From Bacteroidales bacterium (GTDB taxonomy: Bacteria; Bacteroidota; Bacteroidia; Bacteroidales; F082): DNA of 16,378 bases. The DNA lies in contig JAOZNY010000024.1 of the NCBI GenBank assembly GCA_029933565.1, positions 4,619 to 20,996 on the forward strand, given 5' to 3'. Position 1 is the first letter of the stretch. Each line of letters starts with the position of its first letter. The notes below the pieces were generated by a model. It was not told the DNA's origin. It saw nothing but the letters and a program-made list of their open reading frames with translations, and did not search any database. This document shows, in pieces, positions 7,068 to 14,822 of this stretch. The translations under genes were made by a program, and so were the position numbers.

Positions 7068-8328
7068 ATCTTAGCAATAATTGTACTGTTGACCTGCTCT
7101 TTTGTTCCAGAAACACTTTTCGGTTTGAAGTTTGATCTCTAATTAATTCGTCGGAATAATGTCGTATTGTTATTAGTTGGAGTGAAGTGTTATAGCGAAT
7201 TGAAAACTTATTGTCAAGTTCTTTTATAAGTGCCTCAAGTTTTGAATTTTGAAAATCGAAACATACCGAGAAACTTACTGCAGAGTTTTGCATAAGGTTG
7301 ATATGAATTTTGTTTTTGCTAAAGCACTTAAAAATCACGGTCAGATTTTCTTCAGAAATAAAATCCAGATTTTTCGAAGTAATACTAAGCAATACCTGAT
7401 TATCTTTTACAATAATTTTATGGATAGCATCATCTTCTGAGGTGTCGTCTGAAATTATCGAAGGTTTTGAAACCGGATTCTCGAATGATTTCACGTTTAG
7501 TGGAATATTTTTTTCTTTAAGAGGCTGAATTGTTTTAGGATGGATTATGGAAGCACCATAGAAAGCAAGTTCAATTGCTTCGTAATAAGAAATTTTATCA
7601 AGTTTAACAGTATTGTCAAACCTATTGGGATCGGCATTCATTAGTCCGGGTACATCTTTCCAAATAGTAACTTCGTCGGCATCCAATACATTTGCTAAAA
7701 TTGCTGCTGTAAAGTCTGAACCTTCCCGACCCAGAGTGGTGCAGTTTCCTTTTTCATCAGCACCTGTAAAGCCTTGAGTTACCACAACTTGATTATTTTC
7801 TAGACAGGGGGTTAGTTGCGATTCAATTGCTTTTGCAGTATATTTCCAATTTATTGCTGCATTGGTAAAATCACTGTTTGTTGTAATTATTTTGCATGAT
7901 GATATATTTCTTACTGCAACGTTTTTTTCTTTTAGCCAATGGCAAATAATCAGGGTTGAAAGGTTTTCGCCATAGCCCACAATTTGATCGTAGGCAAAAT
8001 ACTGGTCAGGATACTTTTTGTTCAGTGAATCCCATAAATCCCTAAAGCATTCTTCAACAGTGTTTGCAACTTCAATTTTATTGTCGAATAAATTATTTAC
8101 AATAGCTAGATGCCACGATTTGAGATTAAAGTACGCTTGCTGAAGTTCTTCCATTTTTCCAGAGAGCGACAATTTGAGAAGGTTTTCAAGTGCATTTGTA
8201 GTTTTTCCAAGTGCCGAGACCACCACAACCAAAGGCTCGCAACTATATTCTTCAATTATAGTAGCAACCTTGCTGATGCCTTTGGCATCCTTCATTAAAG
8301 CACCGCCAAATTTAAAAACCCTTATCAT
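7066..8328 (-). CDS. lysC: Aspartate kinase (monofunctional), 420 residues
   Basis: Phosphorylates L-aspartate with ATP, the first step toward Lys, Thr, Met and diaminopimelate. An amino-acid-kinase domain fills about 1-290: KFGGA at 6-10, VVSALGKTTN at 37-46, GYGENLST at 118-125, TLGREGSDFTAA at 198-209, WKDVPG at 223-228, NADPN at 231-235 and YGASIIHPKT at 257-266. The C-terminal 120 residues form the ACT-type regulatory region expected for feedback control; the first repeat (about 305-370) is clearer than the second. The nucleotide-site motif reads KFGGALM rather than the usual KFGGTSV or KFGGASV, so the Ser is Leu, but the other catalytic motifs are intact. The ATG (complement 8326-8328) is 5 bases after the fbp stop, so the two are probably co-transcribed and perhaps translationally coupled. 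No homoserine dehydrogenase domain is fused. Confidence 0.92.
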   Translation of the reverse strand: MIRVFKFGGALMKDAKGISKVATIIEEYSCEPLVVVVSALGKTTNALENLLKLSLSGKMEELQQAYFNLKSWHLAIVNNLFDNKIEVANTVEECFRDLWDSLNKKYPDQYFAYDQIVGYGENLSTLIICHWLKEKNVAVRNISSCKIITTNSDFTNAAINWKYTAKAIESQLTPCLENNQVVVTQGFTGADEKGNCTTLGREGSDFTAAILANVLDADEVTIWKDVPGLMNADPNRFDNTVKLDKISYYEAIELAFYGASIIHPKTIQPLKEKNIPLNVKSFENPVSKPSIISDDTSEDDAIHKIIVKDNQVLLSITSKNLDFISEENLTVIFKCFSKNKIHINLMQNSAVSFSVCFDFQNSKLEALIKELDNKFSIRYNTSLQLITIRHYSDELIRDQTSNRKVFLEQKSRSTVQLLLR

Positions 8329-8333
8329 TTGTA

Positions 8334-10316
8334 TTAAAATCTTTCTTTTATTAAACCTTCCCTAAAAGCCGCTAAAAGCATTTTCAGATCGTTAACCTGC
8401 GCTTGAAGTACTTTCCCAACATCGGTATGACTTACTTGCTTTCTTTTGGCATTACGCTCAATAAATATTCTGTCGGAGATAATATCTTTTTCGTTTTTCA
8501 CGGCTTCCTGTTTGGTTCCAAACTCCTTATGCTCAACCAAAACCAAACCGTAGGAATTAAAGATTAAAGTATAACCCGAAACTCCTGTAACCGACTGATA
8601 AGGAATTGACATTCCGCCATCAATAACAAATAGTTTACCATTTGCCTTAATCGGGCTTTCTCCTTTTTTTACTTTCACTGGCACATGTCCATTCACAATA
8701 TGCGATTCATCGGGGTCAAGCCCAAATTCTTCCAAAATAAAATCGCAGACTTTTTCATTTTCGTAGGCAAGTTTGTAGTAATCATTCCGGGCTTCTTTTT
8801 GTACAGATTTATCGTTTAAAAAATACCTTTCAAATGTTGTCATTTTTTGTTTTCCAAACAATGGAGAAACGGATCCGCACCATAAATACCAACTATAGTC
8901 CAGATTTTGGTTTTCATCTCTGGGTTTCAATCTTCGTTGGTAGGCATTTCTAATTGCACGGTCAAAATGGTCACAAAGTTCTTTACCTGCATATTTTGCC
9001 CCATCAATTTCAAATTTTTCAAACTTGCCATCTTCGTTCATGGGCACACAGCCATGGTAAAGTAAGTTTGAATTGTAAGTTAAGTACATGCTGCCATTTG
9101 AAAACAAAAATTCAATGTGATTTTGAAGGCGCATACTGTTTTTAAAACTGGAACTTAACTTCTCCATAAGTTCGGTTTCCTCAGGAGAAAGATCATAAGG
9201 GTTTTCTGTATCGATAGTTGGGAAGTAGTTGTCAAGAAGGTCATAAGTATTACCTTCAATTTTTATAGTTCCTTTTTTATAGTCAACCTTGTCGAGAAGT
9301 AGTCGATCTTCCATCTGGAAATTAGGATTTCTTTTAATAATCTGCCCTTCCAGTTTAAACTGAATAATACTGATTGCCTTATGCATTTGCTTAATCATCT
9401 CCAATTGGCTGGCCTCTGTTTTGCCTTTTGGATAAAAACAATCACAATTATCGTTTTTGTATTTTTTCATTGCGAAGGTTGCCAGTGGCATCATTGTAAT
9501 GCCGTAAGCATCTTCGAGAGTATCAATATTGTTGTATCTAAGCGATATTCGGATAACATTTGCAATTGAGGCTAAATTGCCTGAGGCTGCTCCCATCCAA
9601 ATAATGTCGTGGTTTCCCCACTGAATATCAACAGCATGATGCTCGATAAGACGATCCATTACCTTTTCGGCACTTGGTCCACGATCGTAAATATCACCAA
9701 TAATATGGAGTCTGTCGATTAATAATCTCTGGATAAAATTACAAATTGCTATTATAAATGGTTCGGCTCGGTCGATACTTATGATTGTATTAATAATACC
9801 CTCAAAATATTCTTCTTTTTCCTCACCGCTTTCGTTCAAAAGTTCATCAATAATATAGGCAAAATCTTTTGGCATTGCCTTACGTACTTTTGAGCGGGTA
9901 TATTTTGATGCTGAGGCCCTTGCTACTTTTGCAAGCCTCTGTAGTGTAATTGCAAACCATTCACCAGTGTCTTCTTCATTCTTCAGTACAAGTTCAAGTT
10001 TTTCTTTTGGATAGTAAATAAGTGTGGCCATAAGGCTTTTCTCTTTTTTCCTAAGAGTTTTGCCAAATACTTCATCAATCTTGCGTTTTACAACTCCTGA
10101 AGCATTTGCCAGTACATGACTGAAAGTGTCGTATTCCCCATGAATATCTGTAAGGAAATGCTCAGTACCCTTTGGGAGATTCATAATCGCCGAAAGGTTG
10201 ATTACCTCCGTACTAGCCTCTTGTATTGAAGGAAATTTGTCGGAAAGCAAGTTTAAGTATTTCAGATTTTTCTCAAAGTCTTGCTGACTGTATTTTGAGT
10301 TCCTGTTATGATTCAT
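8334..10316 (-). CDS. fbp: Fructose-1,6-bisphosphatase, class 3
   Basis: Hydrolyses fructose-1,6-bisphosphate to fructose-6-phosphate in gluconeogenesis. The 660-residue protein has the length and motifs of the class 3 (Firmicutes/Bacteroidota) family, built on a calcineurin-like metallophosphatase core unrelated to E. coli Fbp. Visible metal-site motifs are DIHGE at 57-61, GDIYDRG at 207-213, GNHD at 234-237, HGCVP at 421-425 and NGHVPVK at 542-548. The region from about 80 to 200 and the insert at about 285-400 are typical of the class. It starts at the ATG complement of 10314-10316, about 24 bases downstream of a TAnnTTTG element. It is the first gene of a two-gene unit with lysC and divergent from mfd. 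Together with the PFK encoded in this window it forms the opposing pair at the main glycolytic control step. Confidence 0.95.
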   Translation of the reverse strand: MNHNRNSKYSQQDFEKNLKYLNLLSDKFPSIQEASTEVINLSAIMNLPKGTEHFLTDIHGEYDTFSHVLANASGVVKRKIDEVFGKTLRKKEKSLMATLIYYPKEKLELVLKNEEDTGEWFAITLQRLAKVARASASKYTRSKVRKAMPKDFAYIIDELLNESGEEKEEYFEGIINTIISIDRAEPFIIAICNFIQRLLIDRLHIIGDIYDRGPSAEKVMDRLIEHHAVDIQWGNHDIIWMGAASGNLASIANVIRISLRYNNIDTLEDAYGITMMPLATFAMKKYKNDNCDCFYPKGKTEASQLEMIKQMHKAISIIQFKLEGQIIKRNPNFQMEDRLLLDKVDYKKGTIKIEGNTYDLLDNYFPTIDTENPYDLSPEETELMEKLSSSFKNSMRLQNHIEFLFSNGSMYLTYNSNLLYHGCVPMNEDGKFEKFEIDGAKYAGKELCDHFDRAIRNAYQRRLKPRDENQNLDYSWYLWCGSVSPLFGKQKMTTFERYFLNDKSVQKEARNDYYKLAYENEKVCDFILEEFGLDPDESHIVNGHVPVKVKKGESPIKANGKLFVIDGGMSIPYQSVTGVSGYTLIFNSYGLVLVEHKEFGTKQEAVKNEKDIISDRIFIERNAKRKQVSHTDVGKVLQAQVNDLKMLLAAFREGLIKERF

Positions 10317-10339
10317 AAGTTTTTAATAAAGATTTGCTG

Positions 10340-10347
10340 CAAATTTA
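10340..10347 (-). promoter_or_regulatory. -7 promoter element TAAATTTG of fbp-lysC
   Basis: The minus strand reads TAAATTTG, matching TAnnTTTG, 23 bases before the fbp ATG at 10316. The implied leader is about 17-20 bases. No clear TTTG is seen 19-21 bases further upstream. Confidence 0.45.
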
Positions 10348-10468
10348 CAAGAAACTAATTAAGCTGCTCATAAAATGTTTTATTACATATAATTTACGAA
10401 TTTTACTTTTTAATGGATTAAGATGCAATGTTAAGTCTCAATAATTAGGTCAATAACAAATTTGAATT

Positions 10469-10476
10469 TATTTTTG
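10469..10476 (+). promoter_or_regulatory. -7 promoter element TATTTTTG of mfd, almost touching the ATG
   Basis: TATTTTTG matches TAnnTTTG and ends only 4 bases before the mfd ATG (10481). If used, transcription would begin at or next to the start codon, giving a leaderless or near-leaderless mRNA. The match is in AT-rich DNA and no -33 element is evident. Confidence 0.4.
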
Positions 10477-10480
10477 CCCC

Positions 10481-13400
10481 ATGCAGCATAAAGATCTGAT
10501 ATCGCTTTTCCGCCGGAGCAAAAGTTTGAACCAATTAATAGGAGTTTTCGAGAACAATAAGGAAAAACACATTAGTATTCAGGGTCTTATTGGCTCAGCC
10601 AATGCGCTAGCCATTGCTTCAATATTCGATAATACAGGGAAACAGCAGCATCTAGTTGTATTGCCCGACAAAGAACAATCAGCATATTTTTATAATGATT
10701 TAGAAAATCTGTTTGCAGAACAGGAAACTGAATACAATAAGAAAAGAGTATTATTTTTTCCAACAACCTACAAACGTCCTTATGAGCCTGAGAAACTTGA
10801 TGCAGCCTACCAGCTTTCGCGAACCGAGGTAATGAATAGGTTTCTGGAAGGAACCAGAAAAACGATTGTTGTTACTTACCCTGAAGCGCTTGCTGAAAAA
10901 GTTATTACTAAGCGTTATCTCTCAAAAAATATTATGAAACTGCGCAAGGGGGAAGAGGTTTCGCTGGATTTTATTAGCGACTTGCTGATTGAGTTTAACT
11001 TTGATGTGGTTGATTTTGTTGCCGAACCGGGGCAGTTTGCAATAAGGGGAGGGATTGTGGATGTTTTTTCCTACTCCAATGAAAATCCTTATCGCATTGA
11101 GTTTTTTGGTGATGAGGTGGAAAGTATCAGAACCTTTGACCCGGCGAGCCAGTTATCGCTTAAGCCACTTAACAACATTAGTTTGTTGCCAAATGTACAG
11201 GATAGGACAATTCTTGAAAAGCGTGTTGGTTTCATGGAATATATTCCTTCTTCAACATATTTGTGGTTCGATGATATTGAACTTTGTATTCAAAAGGTGA
11301 CGGATGAGTTTACAAGAGCAAATGAAATATTTGATAACCTTACTGACGGTAGCGAGCGAATAAAGCCCGAAGATTTATTTCTTGAAGGACTTAAACTGAA
11401 AAGTGACCTTGAAGGATTTACAGCCATAGAATTTGGAAGGGGTAACTATTTTAACGATGCCGAAATAATAATATTCAATCAGTCGCCACAGCCGGCCTTC
11501 AACAACAATTTTGATTTACTGATTAATGATTTGGGACTGAAATCTTCTGATGGATTCAATAATTTTATTTTAACTGATAACCCTAAACAATCGGAGAGGA
11601 TTTATACAATTTTTGAGGATATACAACAGGATAATCCCGATGCTGGTAAGGCTCATTTCACATCCTTAAACCTGAGTCTTAGTTCAGGTTTTATCGACAA
11701 AGACCTTAAACTTACATGCTATACCGACCATCAAATTTTCAACCGATATCATAAATTCCATCTTCGTGAGGGATTTGGCCGCAAGGAAGCCATATCTTTA
11801 AAAGAACTTTACGACTTGCAGGCCGGTGATTTTGTTACCCATATTGATCATGGCGTTGGTCGTTTTGATGGATTGCAAATTATTGATAATGATGGTAAGA
11901 AACAGGAAACCATAAGGTTGATCTACAAAAACAGTGACTTGCTTTACATCAGTATCCATTCATTGCATCGCATTTCAAAATATGTAGGAAAGGATGGCAC
12001 ACCTCCCGTACTTAATAAACTTGGCTCAGGGGCATGGAATAAATTAAAAAACAAAACCAAATCGAGGGTTAAGGATATTGCCCGCGATCTCATAAAACTT
12101 TATGCCAAACGAAAGGCATCAAAAGGCTTTGCTTTTATGCCCGACACTTATTTGCAAAATGAATTGGAAGCTTCGTTTATTTACGAAGATACGCCCGATC
12201 AGTTTAAGTCGACGCAAGATGTAAAAATGGATATGGAAGCCGAAAACCCAATGGATAGATTGGTTTGTGGTGATGTGGGATTTGGAAAAACAGAAATTGC
12301 AATAAGGGCTGCTTTTAAGGCAGTTACTGACAGTAAGCAGGTGGCAATACTTGTTCCTACTACCATTTTGGCTTTGCAGCATTTTAAGACTTTTAGCAAG
12401 CGTTTGGCCGATTTTCCGGTCAACATCGATTATATTAATCGTTTTAAAACTACGGCTCAACAAAATGAAACACTTACAAAGTTAAGGGATGGGAAACTCG
12501 ACATTATTATTGGCACACACCGGATTTTGAGCAAAGATGTTGAGTTTAAGGATTTAGGTCTTTTTATTATTGATGAAGAACAGAAATTTGGAGTTTCTGC
12601 CAAGGAAAAACTAAAGCAGTTTAAAGCTAATGTCGACACACTTACACTGACAGCAACACCAATTCCACGCACTCTGCAGTTTTCATTAATGGGTGCCCGC
12701 GATCTTTCAATAATTAATACGCCTCCTCCTAATCGTCATCCAATTCAAACAGAAATCAGGTCTTTTGGAGAAGAACTAATTAAGGAAAGTATTGAATATG
12801 AACTTGCCAGAGGAGGACAGGTTTTCTTTGTTCACAACCGTGTGCAGAATATAATGGATGTTTATGACTTGCTGAAGAGGTTTGTGCCGGGCGCACGAAT
12901 AGGCATTGGTCACGGACAAATGGATGGAAAGAAGTTGGAAAAAGTAATGCTTGATTTTATTGATGGCATGTACGATGTACTGCTGGCAACTACAATTATC
13001 GAATCGGGACTTGATATTCCAAATGCCAACACAATTATTATAAATGATGCTCAAAATTATGGCCTTAGCGACTTGCATCAATTGCGTGGTAGGGTAGGGC
13101 GTTCAAATAAGAAGGCATTTTGCTATTTACTTTCACCACCTCCGGCCTCGTTAACGAGTGAAGCACAAAAAAGGTTGAAAGCAATTGGCGAGTATTCAGA
13201 TCTTGGTAGTGGTTTCAATATCGCAATGCGCGATCTTGACATTCGTGGTGCAGGAAATATTTTGGGTGCTGAGCAAAGTGGTTTTATTTCTGAAATTGGT
13301 ATTGAAATGTATCAGAAGATACTTGATGAAGCATTATTGGAACTAAAGGAAACAGAGTTTAAGGATTTGTTTGAAGAAGAACTGAAGAAGCAAGATTTCG

Positions 13401-13846
13401 TTAAGGAATGTCAGTTTGAGAGCGACTTAGGAATTATGATCCCAAATTATTATGTTACTTCTTCTTCAGAAAGACTTTCACTTTATAAGGAACTCGATGC
13501 CATTGAAGATGAGCAGGGACTTGATGATTATCAACTCAGGCTTAAAGACCGTTTTGGGGATTTGCCCGTTGAAACTAATGCTCTCATTAACACTATTAGA
13601 TTGAGGTGGCTGGCAAAGAAAATTGGATTTGAGAAACTTACTATCAAAAACAATCGTATGAGAGGCCACTTTACGGGTGAGCGCGACTCAGAATATTTTG
13701 GCTCTGATGCTTTTGGAAGAGTTTTGGAATTTATGAAAGTTTACCCATCTGCTTCAAGTATGAAGGAAAAGAATGATAAACTCACTCTTGTTTTTGATGG
13801 TGTTAAAACCATTGATATTGCACTAAGGTTGTTGAGGATGATTTAG
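10481..13846 (+). CDS. mfd: Transcription-repair coupling factor Mfd
   Basis: A DNA translocase that removes RNA polymerase stalled at lesions and recruits UvrA for nucleotide excision repair. The 1121-residue protein has the full domain order. The UvrB-like N-terminal module (about 30-350) includes EPGQFAIRGGIVDVF at 182-196. The CarD-like polymerase-interaction domain begins with GDFVTHIDHGVGRFDG (449-464). The RecG-like helicase motor shows GDVGFGKTE (597-605, Walker A), DEEQ (698-701, Walker B), TATPIPRT (724-731), ATTIIESGLD (836-845) and QLRGRVGRS (867-875). The TRCF domain occupies about the last 150 residues. Length and motifs are normal for the family and no frameshift is seen. The first in-frame ATG is at 10481, just after a TAnnTTTG element. 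It is divergent from fbp and followed by a repeat-bearing intergenic stretch. Confidence 0.97.
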   Translation: MQHKDLISLFRRSKSLNQLIGVFENNKEKHISIQGLIGSANALAIASIFDNTGKQQHLVVLPDKEQSAYFYNDLENLFAEQETEYNKKRVLFFPTTYKRPYEPEKLDAAYQLSRTEVMNRFLEGTRKTIVVTYPEALAEKVITKRYLSKNIMKLRKGEEVSLDFISDLLIEFNFDVVDFVAEPGQFAIRGGIVDVFSYSNENPYRIEFFGDEVESIRTFDPASQLSLKPLNNISLLPNVQDRTILEKRVGFMEYIPSSTYLWFDDIELCIQKVTDEFTRANEIFDNLTDGSERIKPEDLFLEGLKLKSDLEGFTAIEFGRGNYFNDAEIIIFNQSPQPAFNNNFDLLINDLGLKSSDGFNNFILTDNPKQSERIYTIFEDIQQDNPDAGKAHFTSLNLSLSSGFIDKDLKLTCYTDHQIFNRYHKFHLREGFGRKEAISLKELYDLQAGDFVTHIDHGVGRFDGLQIIDNDGKKQETIRLIYKNSDLLYISIHSLHRISKYVGKDGTPPVLNKLGSGAWNKLKNKTKSRVKDIARDLIKLYAKRKASKGFAFMPDTYLQNELEASFIYEDTPDQFKSTQDVKMDMEAENPMDRLVCGDVGFGKTEIAIRAAFKAVTDSKQVAILVPTTILALQHFKTFSKRLADFPVNIDYINRFKTTAQQNETLTKLRDGKLDIIIGTHRILSKDVEFKDLGLFIIDEEQKFGVSAKEKLKQFKANVDTLTLTATPIPRTLQFSLMGARDLSIINTPPPNRHPIQTEIRSFGEELIKESIEYELARGGQVFFVHNRVQNIMDVYDLLKRFVPGARIGIGHGQMDGKKLEKVMLDFIDGMYDVLLATTIIESGLDIPNANTIIINDAQNYGLSDLHQLRGRVGRSNKKAFCYLLSPPPASLTSEAQKRLKAIGEYSDLGSGFNIAMRDLDIRGAGNILGAEQSGFISEIGIEMYQKILDEALLELKETEFKDLFEEELKKQDFVKECQFESDLGIMIPNYYVTSSSERLSLYKELDAIEDEQGLDDYQLRLKDRFGDLPVETNALINTIRLRWLAKKIGFEKLTIKNNRMRGHFTGERDSEYFGSDAFGRVLEFMKVYPSASSMKEKNDKLTLVFDGVKTIDIALRLLRMI

Positions 13847-13850
13847 TTAC

Positions 13851-13896
13851 TAAGTACTTAAAGTGTCTAAAGCACTTAGAGTGCCTGGAGTACTTA
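13851..13896. repeat. Short array with 18-bp period and nested palindromes, downstream of mfd
   Basis: AGTACTTAAAGTGTCTAA (13853-13870) is followed by AGCACTTAGAGTGCCTGG (13871-13888) and a partial third copy AGTACTTA (13889-13896). The five differences between the full copies are all transitions. TAAGTACT (13851-13858) and AGTACTTA (13889-13896) are exact inverted repeats enclosing a small hairpin, GCACT-TAG-AGTGC (13872-13884). The element may terminate mfd transcription, although the nearest T-run (13912-13917) is 15 bases away, or it may be a dispersed intergenic repeat. Confidence 0.55.
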
Positions 13897-13945
13897 TTGT
13901 TACATTAAAACTTTTTTGTTTCTTTGACATCCAAAATAATAAAAT

Positions 13946-14143
13946 ATGCCAGAAGTACATTCCCCTTGCATAAAACAATGTTTTCGTGATTCAAACGACC
14001 TTTGCTTCGGCTGTCGCCGAACAGGCGAAGAAATTGGAAATTGGTCGAAATACAGCGATGAAGAAAAAAGGGCAATAATTGAAAAAACCTATCAGCGATC
14101 AAATGTATCTGGTGAAACTCCTCCGGGTAATTTTTTGAGTTAG
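13946..14143 (+). CDS. DUF1289-family small Cys-rich protein
   Basis: This 65-residue protein fits the DUF1289 pattern: SPCIKQC at 6-12, then LCFGCRRTGEEI (19-30), W33 and a DEEKRAII stretch. The four cysteines C8, C12, C20 and C23 form a CX3C-X7-CX2C arrangement likely to bind a metal such as zinc. Family members are often small stand-alone proteins of unassigned function, so no role is proposed. It starts at the ATG at 13946, and the conserved SPC motif follows within five codons, which supports this start. It lies about 100 bases after mfd on the same strand and may depend on mfd read-through, since no TAnnTTTG element is seen in the gap. The opposite strand also has an open frame here, but the conserved Cys pattern fixes the coding strand. 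Confidence 0.85.
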   Translation: MPEVHSPCIKQCFRDSNDLCFGCRRTGEEIGNWSKYSDEEKRAIIEKTYQRSNVSGETPPGNFLS

Positions 14144-14175
14144 AGGTTAAGGCTAAGTTTTAGGTTAAGGTTAAG
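14144..14175. repeat. Direct repeat AGGTTAAGGYTAAG, 18-bp period
   Basis: AGGTTAAGGCTAAG (14144-14157) and AGGTTAAGGTTAAG (14162-14175) differ by one transition and are separated by TTTT. Inside each, a GGTTAA-like hexamer repeats. The pair begins directly after the DUF1289 stop codon and lies just before the mntA promoter. It could be a degenerate simple-sequence tract or binding sites. Confidence 0.5.
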
Positions 14176-14193
14176 ATTGTAAATTCTAATCCG

Positions 14194-14201
14194 TATATTT
14201 G
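14194..14201 (+). promoter_or_regulatory. -7 promoter element TATATTTG of mntA-hepT
   Basis: TATATTTG is a full match to TAnnTTTG and ends 4 bases before the mntA ATG at 14206, implying a leaderless or near-leaderless transcript. TTG at 14177-14179 is only 14 bases upstream, closer than the usual 19-21, so the -33 element is doubtful. Confidence 0.45.
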
Positions 14202-14205
14202 CATT

Positions 14206-14496
14206 ATGTCACGCCAAGAGATGCAAAATATAATATTAAGTTACCTTAAAAATTACAAACCAGAATTTGTTGGTCTTTTTGGGTCATTTGTACGAGGTGA
14301 TGATTCTAAGGAAAGCGATATTGATATATTAGTTAGATTTCAAGAACATTTTTCTTTGTTGCAATTATTGAAAATCGAAAATGAATTATCAGATAAAATT
14401 GGTGTAAAAGTCGACTTGGTAACAGAAGGAGCCGTAATTAATCATCGTGTTAAAAAAAGCATTTATCAAGATCTTCAAATAATTTATGAAGCATGA
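14206..14496 (+). CDS. mntA: MNT-type nucleotidyltransferase antitoxin (MntA)
   Basis: A 96-residue minimal nucleotidyltransferase, the antitoxin half of a MNT-HEPN toxin-antitoxin pair. It has the family signature GSFVRGDD (26-33), metal-binding D38 and D40 in SDIDILVRF (37-45), and a third acidic residue D70 in KVDLV. In characterised MntA/HepT pairs the antitoxin inactivates the HEPN RNase by adding AMP residues to a Tyr near its active site; that mechanism is family knowledge, not visible here. All catalytic residues are present, so the enzyme looks functional. Its TGA stop overlaps the ATG of the toxin gene (ATGA at 14493-14496), which implies translational coupling. A TAnnTTTG promoter element abuts the start. 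Confidence 0.9.
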   Translation: MSRQEMQNIILSYLKNYKPEFVGLFGSFVRGDDSKESDIDILVRFQEHFSLLQLLKIENELSDKIGVKVDLVTEGAVINHRVKKSIYQDLQIIYEA

Positions 14497-14822
14497 AAGA
14501 TGATCTTGCATACATAGAGCATATTCTACTTTCGATATTAAGAATCAAAAATTATACAAAAGATATTTCCAAAAATGATTTTGAGAAAAATGAAATGATT
14601 CAAGATGCTGTTATCCGTAATATTGAAATTATAGGTGAGGCAACAAAAAATATTTCTGAAAATTTAAAATCAACATATCATGAAATACCCTAGAGAGAAA
14701 TGGCAGGCATGCGTGACAAACTAATCCATGATTATATGGGTGTTGATGTCGATGTTATTTGGAAAACAATTGAAACAGATATTCCTTACCTTGAAGCCCT
14801 ACTAAAAAAAATAGAACAATAA
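14493..14822 (+). pseudogene. hepT: HEPN toxin gene (HepT/DUF86) interrupted by an in-frame amber codon
   Basis: The frame encodes a DUF86/HepT HEPN RNase: MKDDLAYIEHILLSI at the N-terminus, IRNIEIIGEATKNIS in the middle, and the active-site motif RDKLIHDY. A TAG at 14691-14693 replaces the Trp codon normally found in the IPWREMAGMR segment; TGG to TAG is one substitution. Translation would stop after 66 residues, losing the R-x4-H catalytic motif (codons 14712-14729) and the Tyr (14733-14735) that MntA would modify. After the TAG the frame runs intact for 42 codons to TAA at 14820-14822, with no further damage, which suggests a recent event or a sequencing error. TAG ends mfd and the DUF1289 gene in this window, so it is a normal stop here. 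ATGs at 14700 and 14709 could in principle restart a short fragment. The gene overlaps mntA by 4 bases. Confidence 0.88.

Noticed and set aside
12119..12463. Minus-strand open frames within mfd, including 114- and 101-codon frames
   Set aside because: They lie inside the well-supported Mfd helicase domain and have no recognisable motifs; they are shadows of the coding frame.
13905..14102. Minus-strand open frame opposite the DUF1289 gene
   Set aside because: The plus strand carries the conserved CX3C/CX2C pattern and GCRRTGEEI motif; the minus frame shows no family features.
14144..14175. Telomere-like or CRISPR repeat
   Set aside because: Two GGTTAA-rich copies separated by TTTT are too few and too close to be a CRISPR array, and nothing suggests a replicon end.
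14493..14693. An intact short 66-residue protein after mntA
   Set aside because: The frame continues after the TAG with the HepT active-site motif and C-terminus, so this is an interrupted toxin gene and not a complete short gene.
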